The position numbers and the translations under genes were made by a program. Positions 1 through 5,370 of a DNA stretch of 11,811 nt are shown piece by piece; within the stretch, counting starts at the first letter, position 1, and every line of letters starts with the position of its first letter. The stretch is from NCBI GenBank assembly GCA_002068775.1, contig MWAX01000111.1, positions 1-11,811 on the forward strand, given 5' to 3'. The notes below the pieces were generated by a model, which saw only the letters and a program-made list of their open reading frames with translations, was not told the origin of the DNA and made no database searches. Source of the stretch: Actinobacteria bacterium ADurb.Bin346 (GTDB lineage: Bacteria > Actinomycetota > Humimicrobiia > Humimicrobiales > Humimicrobiaceae).

Positions 1-120
1 GATTCTGAGGACGTGTGTCCGAGCTGCGGGAGCAGCGAAATAGATAATATCGGGCAAAAAATTGCTTTACAGTGCGCCCGCGGAAGGAGGGCAAGGTTTG
101 GCCATGGCTGGGACAAATAA
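1..120 (+). CDS. C-terminal end of an unidentified protein with a CPSC zinc-ribbon-like motif (partial)
   Basis: Frame 1 is open from the window edge to a TAA at 118-120 and encodes 39 residues. They include a CPSCG motif and a single later Cys in QCARG, followed by a basic, glycine-rich tail ending FGHGWDK. CPxCG is typical of zinc ribbons, but only three cysteines are visible, so the partner half of a metal site may lie upstream or be absent. The sequence composition looks coding and the stop precedes an AT-rich spacer, which supports a real gene end. I do not recognise the family; the start and most of the protein lie outside the window. It is followed 104 bases later by the peroxiredoxin gene on the same strand, but the AT-rich repeats between them suggest separate promoters. 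Confidence 0.55.
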   Translation, partial: DSEDVCPSCGSSEIDNIGQKIALQCARGRRARFGHGWDK

Positions 121-145
121 TGTCTGGCTGCCAGTTTAAAATGGC

Positions 146-202
146 TTTTATTAACAGCAAAATAATTTTTATTAATAATAAAAAAAGATTTTTATTAATA
201 GC
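146..202 (+). repeat. Three AT-rich direct repeats upstream of the peroxiredoxin gene, possible operator
   Basis: The 13-base unit TTTTATTAA(C/T)A(G/A)(C/T) occurs at 146-158, 167-179 and 190-202, with start-to-start spacings of 21 and 23 bases, about two helical turns. The middle copy contains the perfect 10-base palindrome TTATTAATAA (169-178). The block ends 10 bases before the Shine-Dalgarno site of the peroxiredoxin gene. Regular spacing and location fit a regulator-binding or promoter region. A peroxide- or iron-responsive regulator would be a natural guess for this gene, but no known consensus such as a PerR box is matched exactly. AT-rich DNA repeats easily by chance. Confidence 0.4.
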
Positions 203-224
203 AAGAGATAAAAAGGAGCAAAAG

Positions 225-902
225 ATGGAAGAAATAACAGCAAACAAAATGCCTCTAATCGGTGATCCTGCACCGGCATTTAAAGCGAAAACGACTCAGG
301 GGGAGATCAGCTTTCCTGAAGATTATAAAGGGAAGTGGGTGATTCTTTTCAGCCATCCTGCAGATTTTACTCCGGTGTGCACAACAGAATTCATGACTTT
401 TGCGTCCATGATGGATGAATTTAAGGCTTTAAACACAGAGCTTATCGGTCTTTCAGTAGACTCGCTTTATGCGCACATTGCGTGGCTGAGGACAATCAAA
501 GAAAAGATAAAGTGGAAAGGGATGGAAAATATCGAAGTTACATTTCCGCTGATTGAAGACATCAAAATGGATGTCGCAAATAAATTCGGGATGATACAGC
601 CAAATGCCTCCAACACACAGGCAGTACGTGCGGTATTCGTAATAGACCCGAAAGCAATAATAAGGTGCATACTGTACTATCCGCTCACAACAGGCCGTAA
701 CTTCGATGAAATAAAAAGAATAATAATTGCGCTCCAGAAAGCCGATAAGGATGGTATTGCAACTCCTGCAGACTGGAGGCCAGGAGATGATTGCATAATT
801 CCGCCCCCCGGCTCATGCGGTGTAGCAAAGGAGCGTATGGAATCACAGGATAAAGACAAGTATTGTCTTGACTGGTTCATGTGTTTCAGGAAAGAAAAAT
901 AA
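225..902 (+). CDS. Peroxiredoxin, Prx6/archaeal type
   Basis: A 225-residue thiol peroxidase that reduces hydrogen peroxide and organic peroxides in the cytoplasm. The peroxidatic motif HPADFTPVCTTE places the reactive Cys at residue 52, with Thr49 and Arg135 (in TQAVRAVF) as the other conserved active-site residues. The length and long C-terminal arm match the Prx6 family. The tail carries Cys190, Cys198, Cys214 and Cys220. The last pair, in KYCLDWFMCF, has the same spacing as the resolving-cysteine pair of the Aeropyrum pernix enzyme, so an intramolecular disulfide mechanism is likely (inference). I chose the ATG at 225 because AAGGAG (213-218) sits 6 bases upstream and homology begins there. 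The open frame extends to 72, but that extension runs through the preceding gene and the AT repeats. A terminator hairpin follows, so it is probably transcribed alone. Confidence 0.93.
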   Translation: MEEITANKMPLIGDPAPAFKAKTTQGEISFPEDYKGKWVILFSHPADFTPVCTTEFMTFASMMDEFKALNTELIGLSVDSLYAHIAWLRTIKEKIKWKGMENIEVTFPLIEDIKMDVANKFGMIQPNASNTQAVRAVFVIDPKAIIRCILYYPLTTGRNFDEIKRIIIALQKADKDGIATPADWRPGDDCIIPPPGSCGVAKERMESQDKDKYCLDWFMCFRKEK

Positions 903-925
903 ACGGTGTTCCTGACCTGGAAAGC

Positions 926-981
926 AGAGCAGGGCAGTTATATTCTTATATGCTGTTAAATACCTGTCCTGCTCTATTTTT
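926..981 (+). terminator. Rho-independent terminator after the peroxiredoxin gene
   Basis: AGAGCAGGGCAG (926-937) pairs with CTGTCCTGCTCT (964-975) in a 12-base-pair stem with one G-T wobble. The loop is 26 bases and A-TTTTT follows (976-981). The long loop is unusual, but the stem is strong and it sits 24 bases after the stop codon, separating the peroxiredoxin from the permease pair. Confidence 0.6.
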
Positions 982-1057
982 ATGGGCTGGAGACAAACAC
1001 TGGTACAAGATACTTTTAGGTTATTGAAAGAAATAATTATCAGGAAAGGTTAATTAC

Positions 1058-1558
1058 TTGGGAAACTATATTTTTAATGGATTGATTTACCTCATTGCAA
1101 TAGTGTTTTTAATCATATCTTTTATAAAGAGCAAGCAGAAAACAAAGCAGGCTTTGCTAAAAGCCTGGAATTCTTTTAAAAATATTCTGCCAATGCTGCT
1201 CGGAGTGATACTGCTTGTGGGACTGATGCTGTCTCTTCTTGACACACGCACCATAAGTAAAATAATAGGAGACCGGTCCGGTATAATGGGTGTCCTGCTT
1301 GCTTCAGCTGTCGGCTCAGTCACCTTGATTCCCGGATTTATAGCTTTTCCCACTGCAGCACTGCTTCTGCAGGGCGGCGCAGGATATATACAGATTGCAG
1401 CTTTTGTGCAAACGCTTATGATGGTGGGAATTGTGACCATACCAATGGAAATCAGGTATTTCAATACAAAAGTTGCGGTCCTCAGAAATGTGATTTCATT
1501 TGCACTATCAATCGGGGTCGCCTACTTTATCGGTTTCATACTGAATGTGTGGCAATAA
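1058..1558 (+). CDS. Permease half-protein A (COG0701/UPF0718-like)
   Basis: A 166-residue integral membrane protein with about five hydrophobic segments (roughly residues 4-23, 43-61, 76-104, 111-132, 145-165). The core SGIMGVLLASAVGS followed by PGFIAFPTA matches the repeat unit of the COG0701 permease family, in which two homologous halves build one transporter. Here each half is a separate gene. The substrate is unknown. ArsP, a distant relative, exports methylated arsenicals using cysteines, but this protein has no Cys at all, so arsenic export is not supported. The start is TTG at 1058, preceded by AGGAAAGG (1042-1049) with 8-base spacing. The stop lies 22 bases before half B, so the two are almost certainly co-transcribed and likely form a complex. 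Confidence 0.8.
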   Translation: MGNYIFNGLIYLIAIVFLIISFIKSKQKTKQALLKAWNSFKNILPMLLGVILLVGLMLSLLDTRTISKIIGDRSGIMGVLLASAVGSVTLIPGFIAFPTAALLLQGGAGYIQIAAFVQTLMMVGIVTIPMEIRYFNTKVAVLRNVISFALSIGVAYFIGFILNVWQ

Positions 1559-1580
1559 AAAAAGAAAAAAGGATAATTAA

Positions 1581-2144
1581 TTGAATAAAGATATTAACAA
1601 AAGACAAAATTTAAAGAATTTCTTAAAACGGTACCTGTTTTTTTTAATAACGCTTGTCCTTCTTGGAATCCTCTTCATTTTCAGGTTTGATGCAGGGCTT
1701 AAAGCAACTGATGTGGTGGTTTACAGTTTTAAGGAAATGCTTCTTGTCCTGCCCCCGATTTTTGTCCTTATCGGTCTGCTTGAAGTTTGGATACCAAAAG
1801 AGACAATGATAAGGCTTATGGGCGAGGGCTCAGGGATAAAAGGAATACTGCTTGCTTTTTTATTCGGCACTGTGGCGGCAGGACCTCTCTATGCTGCTTT
1901 TCCCGTGGCAATAGTATTTATGAAAAAACATGTAAAATTTTCAAATATAATAATACTTCTGGGTGCATGGGGGGCCACAAAGCTGCCGATGCTTTTATTT
2001 GAGATGACAGCTCTCGGCTTTAAATTTGCGCTGTTCAGGCTTGCTATAAACATACCCGTTATCTTGATAATTGCATTTCTGATGGAAGCACTTATTAAAA
2101 AAGATGAGGTTGAAGCAATCTATGAAAAAGCTGCCAGGCTTTAG
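1581..2144 (+). CDS. Permease half-protein B (COG0701/UPF0718-like)
   Basis: A 187-residue membrane protein with a basic N-terminus and hydrophobic segments near residues 18-34, 53-71, 84-113, 123-146 and 151-172, ending in a charged cytoplasmic-type tail. GEGSGIKGILLAFLFG followed by GPLYAAFPVA aligns directly with GDRSGIMGVLLASAVG and PGFIAFPTA of half A. The later segments also align (KLPMLLFEM against TIPMEIRYF). The two genes are therefore ancient duplicates forming the two halves of one transporter. Like half A it starts with TTG (1581), preceded by AAGGA (1569-1573), and contains no cysteine. Function beyond transport is not visible. A hairpin and T7 tract downstream (2258-2297) probably end the operon. 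Confidence 0.8.
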   Translation: MNKDINKRQNLKNFLKRYLFFLITLVLLGILFIFRFDAGLKATDVVVYSFKEMLLVLPPIFVLIGLLEVWIPKETMIRLMGEGSGIKGILLAFLFGTVAAGPLYAAFPVAIVFMKKHVKFSNIIILLGAWGATKLPMLLFEMTALGFKFALFRLAINIPVILIIAFLMEALIKKDEVEAIYEKAARL

Positions 2145-2216
2145 CGGCTGTGCCGCATCAACCAGGCTCTGACAACTGGATCACAGGCGTCAGACTGCAG
2201 AAGCGCCAGGCTGCAG
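2144..2216. other. GC-richer convergent spacer with consecutive hairpins and CCAGGCT repeats
   Basis: The spacer is clearly GC-richer than its surroundings and can form several small perfect stems: GCGGC/GCCGC (2144-2148 and 2152-2156), TCTGAC/GTCAGA (2168-2173 and 2189-2194) and CTGCAG/CTGCAG (2195-2200 and 2211-2216). CCAGGCT occurs at 2134-2140, 2162-2168 and 2206-2212. No convincing reading frame crosses it. It could be a degenerate repetitive element, a structured 3' UTR or gene remnant. No known RNA family was recognised. Confidence 0.3.
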
Positions 2217-2257
2217 GTACAGCACTTTAGCGCTTATGTCGCAGCAGCCGGACAGTG

Positions 2258-2297
2258 GCAGAATGTAATTTTTTACGGATCTTCTGCAAGTTTTTTT
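2258..2297 (+). terminator. Probable terminator of the permease operon
   Basis: GCAGAA (2258-2263) pairs with TTCTGC (2282-2287), and inside it GTAA (2265-2268) pairs with TTAC (2273-2276) around a TTTT loop. The outer stem is followed by AAG and seven T (2291-2297). It is located between the permease stop (2144) and the end of the convergent metallopeptidase gene (2310). The stem is interrupted by an asymmetric bulge, so efficiency is uncertain. Confidence 0.5.
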
Positions 2298-2309
2298 AAG
2301 GGTTTTATG

Positions 2310-2672
2310 CTAATAACCAAGCTTATCCAGCTTGTCCTCGTCAAGTCCGAAGTAATGCCCTATTTCATGGCGCACGACCCGTCTGACGGTTTTTTTTATC
2401 TGCTCATCGCTTGTGCACACGGACTCAATTGCTCTTTTATAAATGGTTATTTTATCAGGAAACACAGGCTTGCCCGCTGAGCGCTTTGTCAAAGGAACGC
2501 CATGATACAGTGCCAGAATTGTTTTCCCCTTGCCGTGCCATCCATTCTCTGCTGAATGGATTATTTCATTCTCATCTATTTCCAGGCTTAAATTTTCTAC
2601 CCTGTCGCGAAATTCTTCAGGTATAGATTGAACGGCCTGTATGACCAGCTCTTCGAATTGTGTTTTTTCCAT
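2310..2672 (-). CDS. Small zincin-like metallopeptidase family protein (PF06262 type)
   Basis: A 120-residue cytosolic protein, the usual size of the zincin_1/DUF1025 family. Near the C-terminus is HEIGHYFGLDED: His102, Glu103 and His106 form the HExxH zinc and catalytic motif, and Asp111/Glu112 can supply the third ligand of the extended HExxHxxGxx(D/E) pattern. Preceding features such as ITIYKRAIE and the conserved RRVVRHEIGH context also fit this family. Members are predicted zinc proteases, but their substrates are unknown and activity has rarely been shown. The start is ATG at 2672; no clear Shine-Dalgarno site precedes it, only A-rich sequence. It is transcribed divergently from the two-transmembrane protein at 2800 and convergently with the permease pair, so it is probably monocistronic. 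Confidence 0.85.
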   Translation of the reverse strand: MEKTQFEELVIQAVQSIPEEFRDRVENLSLEIDENEIIHSAENGWHGKGKTILALYHGVPLTKRSAGKPVFPDKITIYKRAIESVCTSDEQIKKTVRRVVRHEIGHYFGLDEDKLDKLGY

Positions 2673-2723
2673 TGCTTTTAAAATAGTATTTAAAATATAA
2701 TTCTATAAATCATCCCAAAAGAC

Positions 2724-2743
2724 ATTCAGGAGTTTTTCTGAAT
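2724..2743. promoter_or_regulatory. Small inverted repeat in the divergent promoter region
   Basis: ATTCAG (2724-2729) and CTGAAT (2738-2743) form a perfect 6-base inverted repeat separated by 8 bases in the 127-base spacer between the metallopeptidase and the two-transmembrane gene. Its position fits an operator shared by divergent promoters, but it is short and could be chance. The rest of the spacer is AT-rich without a clear -35/-10 pair. Confidence 0.25.
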
Positions 2744-2799
2744 TATTGCAGATTTTAAAAAATTTTTAAACAACCGGTACAGGCGAAAGGAAGCTAAAT

Positions 2800-3018
2800 A
2801 TGAAAAAAATCCAGTGGCAGATATTATTGGGAATAGCGCTTGCAGTGTTGTCGGCTATTCTTTATACAATTCACTTTTTTGTATTCAGAGATTCACATCA
2901 TATTTTTATATACCTGCTTGGCGATATAGCATTCCTGCCCATTGAAGTCCTTATTGTAACTCTTATCATTGACAGGGTGCTGAGTGTTCGTGAAAAAAAG
3001 CAATGCTTGAAAAGCTAA
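2800..3018 (+). CDS. Conserved membrane protein, N-terminal part (two TM segments), ends early by frameshift
   Basis: A 72-residue frame beginning at ATG 2800 with AAAGGAAG (2786-2793) as ribosome-binding site. Two membrane segments lie at about residues 8-29 and 35-57, separated by a short loop (FRDSHHI), followed by a basic exit (RVLSVREKK). The frame stops at 3016-3018 just after the seven-A run at 2993-2999. The downstream frame (3003-3539) continues without a ribosome-binding site of its own. With one more A the join reads REKKAMLEKLNMVIG, giving a continuous 246-residue protein: a two-helix anchor plus a cytosolic helical domain. From memory this architecture exists as an unbroken uncharacterised family in bacteria, but I could not search. 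Function is unknown; the membrane anchor suggests a cytoplasmic-face role. The short 72-residue product could also be made. Confidence 0.75.
   Translation: MKKIQWQILLGIALAVLSAILYTIHFFVFRDSHHIFIYLLGDIAFLPIEVLIVTLIIDRVLSVREKKQCLKS
2993..3000 (+). other. Frameshift site: A7G run (A_AAA_AAG heptamer) within a split gene
   Basis: In the upstream frame the codons are GAA AAA AAG CAA, so 2994-3000 is exactly the A_AAA_AAG heptamer known from E. coli dnaX. A -1 shift here continues as GCA ATG CTT GAA into the 3003-3539 frame. An SD-like AGGGTG (2974-2979) lies 14 bases upstream, within or at the limit of distances reported to stimulate -1 shifting. No strong downstream hairpin was found. Equally, one missing A in the assembly would produce the same picture. 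Confidence 0.6.
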
Positions 3019-3539
3019 ATATGGTTATAGGAACTTTTTTCAGTGAAGCGGGACTTGGTTTGATCCACCTGTTTGCAGACTTTGACCTGAATGCCCGGAA
3101 TATAAAAAGGGAGCTTGCAGGAGTGGAGAAATGGACGGAAAAAGACTTTACAAGGGTCAGCCTGATGCTGACTAAATTCAAATATTCAGTGAACAGCCAT
3201 GCCGGCGACATAAACCAGTTAAAATCCTTTCTTGCCCGGAGAAGGGAGTTTTTGCTGAGGCTTCTTGAAAACCCGAATTTACTGGAGCATGAAAAATTCA
3301 CGGAACTATTGCGGGCCGTGTTTCACCTTACAGAAGAGCTTGACTACAGAAAAGATTTCAGCGCATCGCCTGAATCAGACTACATTCATCTTTCCGCTGA
3401 TATAAAAAGAGCCTACCTGCTTATTATCAGCGAGTGGATTACATATATAAAATATCTCAAAAAACATTATCCTTACCTGTACTCACTTGCAGCCAGGATA
3501 AATCCTTTTGATGAGAGCGCCACTCCTGTGGTTGTCTGA
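3003..3539 (+). CDS. Conserved membrane protein, C-terminal cytosolic domain (downstream part of the frameshifted gene)
   Basis: A 178-residue frame that should be read as the continuation of 2800-3018. It is soluble, mostly helical and charged, with recognisable stretches such as REFLLRLLENPNL, LRAVFHLTEEL, HLSADIKRAYLLI and SLAARINPFDESATPVVV, typical of one compact domain. There are no catalytic motifs or metal-binding clusters that I recognise, and no cysteine. The apparent start ATG at 3003 is preceded by GTGAAAAAAAGCA without a Shine-Dalgarno site. It overlaps the upstream frame by 16 bases, so independent initiation is unlikely unless coupled. The domain would face the cytoplasm, following the two-helix anchor. 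The gene ends 52 bases before the convergent radical SAM gene. Function unknown. Confidence 0.75.
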   Translation: MLEKLNMVIGTFFSEAGLGLIHLFADFDLNARNIKRELAGVEKWTEKDFTRVSLMLTKFKYSVNSHAGDINQLKSFLARRREFLLRLLENPNLLEHEKFTELLRAVFHLTEELDYRKDFSASPESDYIHLSADIKRAYLLIISEWITYIKYLKKHYPYLYSLAARINPFDESATPVVV

Positions 3540-3552
3540 CATGATAAGAAGG

Positions 3553-3592
3553 TTTTAATTATAATAACGCTTTAATTATCAGTTTTAATTAT
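3553..3592. repeat. Three TTTAATTAT repeats in the convergent spacer
   Basis: TTTTAATTAT is found at 3553-3562 and 3583-3592, with the shorter TTTAATTATC at 3571-3580. The repeats fill the 52-base gap between two convergent genes. There is no hairpin and no clear terminator, so the meaning is unknown; AT-rich chance similarity or a small duplication is possible. Confidence 0.35.
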
Positions 3593-5121
3593 CATTTAGT
3601 CTCTGTGGATACAGTCCTGAAATGTATTCCTGCAACTGAATAACCCACAGCATATGGGAACAAACCCGGATACTTTATAAGCACCCATGCCAGCAGGCCC
3701 CAGAAATATTTCCTTCCCCGGTCCCTGATGCCGAGAAGCCAGAATGAGCTGAAAAGTGCCCTTATGTGAAATAGTCTTATTTTCTGCACCCTTCGTTTTG
3801 GCGGTTTGAACTCCCTGAGAAAGGTCCTTATCCTTGCATAATATTCTTTTGGACCGTAAATCGTATCAAGTATTTTCTTATATCCGCTAAAAAGGAGTTT
3901 CGGCTCCATTTTTGGTATAAAATTCATGGTGGATACTGAAGTATTGTTTCCTGTCGACTCAGTTGTTATCCTTTTAGAGTCAAAGAGCCTCTTGTACAGT
4001 CTGGTCTTTGGTATTGCGCTAAGCAGGCCGACCATGGCAGTGACTATGCCGCTTTTCTGTATGAAGTCTATCTGTTTTTGAAAAATAGCAGGGGTGTCAT
4101 TGTCAAACCCAACAATGAACCCGCCCTGTACCTCAAGGCCGAAGTTTTGAAGTTTCTTTACAGAATTTATCAGGTCTCTGTTTTTGTTATGGTATTTACT
4201 GCATTCCTCAAGGCTTCCTTCTTCCGGTGTCTCAATTCCCACAAAAACTGTTGTAAAACCTGCGCTGACAAGAAGTTTTATAAGCTCTTCATCGTCGGAA
4301 AGGTTGATTGAGACCTGCGTATTAAATGAAAACGGAAATCTTTTTCTTTTCTGCCACTCTATTATTTCAGGCAGTACCTCTTTCTTTAGTCTCTGTTTGT
4401 TGCCGATAAGATTATCGTCTACAAAAAAGATGCCGCCCCTCCAGCCAAGGTCATAAAGGTTATCCAGTTCTTCAATGATCTGAGCGCTGGTCTTGGTCCT
4501 TGGCGTACGGCCATTTAAGATGACAACGTCGCAGAATTCACAGTTAAAAGGGCATCCTCTTGAATACTGTATACACATTGAATGATAACGGAAAATGTTG
4601 ACAAGTTTCCAGTCTGGAACAGACAGGCTTGTTATATCGGGGAATTCTTTTGATTCATATATCCTTTGTGTTGAACTACTCTCAATATCAGCAATAAATT
4701 GCGGTAGCGTATTTTCAGCTTCACCGAGGAAAAGGTGGTCGACATCGTCAAAATCCTCCCAGCTTGTAGTAAAAAGCGGACCGCCGGCAACAATAGTCTT
4801 GCCGAGTTTTTTGATTCTTTCAATTGCTCTTACTGCCGAGTCTTTCTGTACAATCATTGCGCTGATAAAAACATAATCTGCCCACTGTATGTCGGCATCA
4901 GTCAGCGGATCAATGTTCATGTCAATAAGTTTTTTATTCCACCCTGCCGGCAGCATTGATGAAATACTGAGCAGCCCGAGTGGGGGAAAAGATGCTTTTT
5001 TACCCAGTATTTTCAGGATGTTTTCAAAACTCCAGAATGTTTTGGAATACTCCGGATATACCATTAATATATTTTTGATTTTGCTTTGCATTAAATTATC
5101 TTTCATTAAATTCAACTCCAT
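3592..5121 (-). CDS. Radical SAM protein with B12-binding-like N-terminus and DUF4070-like C-terminus
   Basis: A 509-residue cytosolic [4Fe-4S] enzyme. Residues about 15-150 form the Rossmann-like fold of B12-binding radical SAM proteins (ILMVYPE, PPLGLLSISSMLP, ADYVFISAMI, VAGGPLFT, FLGEAE), but no DxHxxG histidine motif is seen, so cobalamin, if bound, would lack the lower His ligand. The radical SAM core carries CPFNCEFC (Cys190, Cys194, Cys197), which holds the cluster that cleaves S-adenosylmethionine, followed by FFVDDNL and FVGIETPEEGS. The C-terminus (about 360-495, with NFIPKM and GPKEYYARI) resembles DUF4070. HpnP and other lipid-modifying enzymes share this architecture, but the substrate here cannot be assigned. 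Start choice: ATG 5121 has GGAG 8 bases upstream. TTG 5139 lacks a good site; ATG 5106 is also possible. Probably monocistronic. Confidence 0.87.
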   Translation of the reverse strand: MELNLMKDNLMQSKIKNILMVYPEYSKTFWSFENILKILGKKASFPPLGLLSISSMLPAGWNKKLIDMNIDPLTDADIQWADYVFISAMIVQKDSAVRAIERIKKLGKTIVAGGPLFTTSWEDFDDVDHLFLGEAENTLPQFIADIESSSTQRIYESKEFPDITSLSVPDWKLVNIFRYHSMCIQYSRGCPFNCEFCDVVILNGRTPRTKTSAQIIEELDNLYDLGWRGGIFFVDDNLIGNKQRLKKEVLPEIIEWQKRKRFPFSFNTQVSINLSDDEELIKLLVSAGFTTVFVGIETPEEGSLEECSKYHNKNRDLINSVKKLQNFGLEVQGGFIVGFDNDTPAIFQKQIDFIQKSGIVTAMVGLLSAIPKTRLYKRLFDSKRITTESTGNNTSVSTMNFIPKMEPKLLFSGYKKILDTIYGPKEYYARIRTFLREFKPPKRRVQKIRLFHIRALFSSFWLLGIRDRGRKYFWGLLAWVLIKYPGLFPYAVGYSVAGIHFRTVSTETK

Positions 5122-5164
5122 ATAAATAACTCCATTCAAATATTTTTTTTACCTGAGCCTTTAA

Positions 5165-5208
5165 AAAATCCTGCAAAAATCCTGCAAGAACCCTGCCAGA
5201 ATTCTGTC
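5165..5208 (-). repeat. Four tandem 11-base repeats upstream of the radical SAM gene
   Basis: Read on the + strand: AAAATCCTGCA (5165-5175), an identical copy (5176-5186), then diverging copies AGAACCCTGCC (5187-5197) and AGAATTCTGTC (5198-5208). The period is exactly 11 bases, about one helical turn, and the copies degrade progressively away from the gene. They lie 44-87 bases before the chosen ATG of the radical SAM gene, likely in its leader or promoter. They could be iterons for a regulator or a microsatellite-like slippage product. Confidence 0.65.
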
Positions 5209-5237
5209 GGGACATTGCCGGTTTCAAACTTTTTCAG

Positions 5238-5266
5238 ATTATTGCAGTTATTGACGTTAAAGTAAA
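5238..5266 (-). promoter_or_regulatory. Candidate sigma-70-like promoter for the radical SAM gene
   Basis: On the minus strand TTTACT (5266-5261) and AATAAT (5243-5238) are separated by 17 bases and match the -35/-10 consensus at 4/6 and 5/6 positions. It would give a leader of roughly 110 bases carrying the four 11-base repeats. In AT-rich DNA such matches are common, so this is weak. The adjacent part of the spacer (5298-5305 with 5330-5337) holds a perfect 8-base inverted repeat, TGTAAAAT/ATTTTACA, just downstream of the polymerase gene stop. Confidence 0.25.
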
Positions 5267-5370
5267 CCGGATAGCTGCCATATTTCTGTAAAGAAATTGT
5301 AAAATTATTTTAAGTTTTGCACTGATTTTATTTTACAGTTTGTGTGTTAGACGAAGTATTTATTAAAAGG

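Noticed and set aside
72..224. Upstream extension of the peroxiredoxin frame (51 more codons)
   Set aside because: It overlaps the end of the preceding gene and the AT repeats, has no ribosome-binding site, and conserved Prx sequence begins at the ATG at 225, which has AAGGAG.
1087..1464. Long antisense open frame inside permease half A
   Set aside because: Composition is that of a mirror image of a membrane-protein gene; no start signal and no recognisable domain.
3003..3018. Ordinary overlapping-gene arrangement for the two-TM locus
   Set aside because: Possible in principle, but the downstream ATG lacks a ribosome-binding site and the -1 join makes a coherent sequence, so a split single gene is favoured.
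5122..5139. TTG at 5139 as start of the radical SAM gene
   Set aside because: ATG at 5121 has GGAG at good spacing and the extra six residues are not conserved-looking; TTG 5139 has only an AT-rich upstream.
5140..5370. Search for a small RNA or riboswitch before the radical SAM gene, including a cobalamin riboswitch
   Set aside because: No conserved cobalamin-box sequence or long stems were seen; only the 11-base repeats and one AT-rich inverted repeat.
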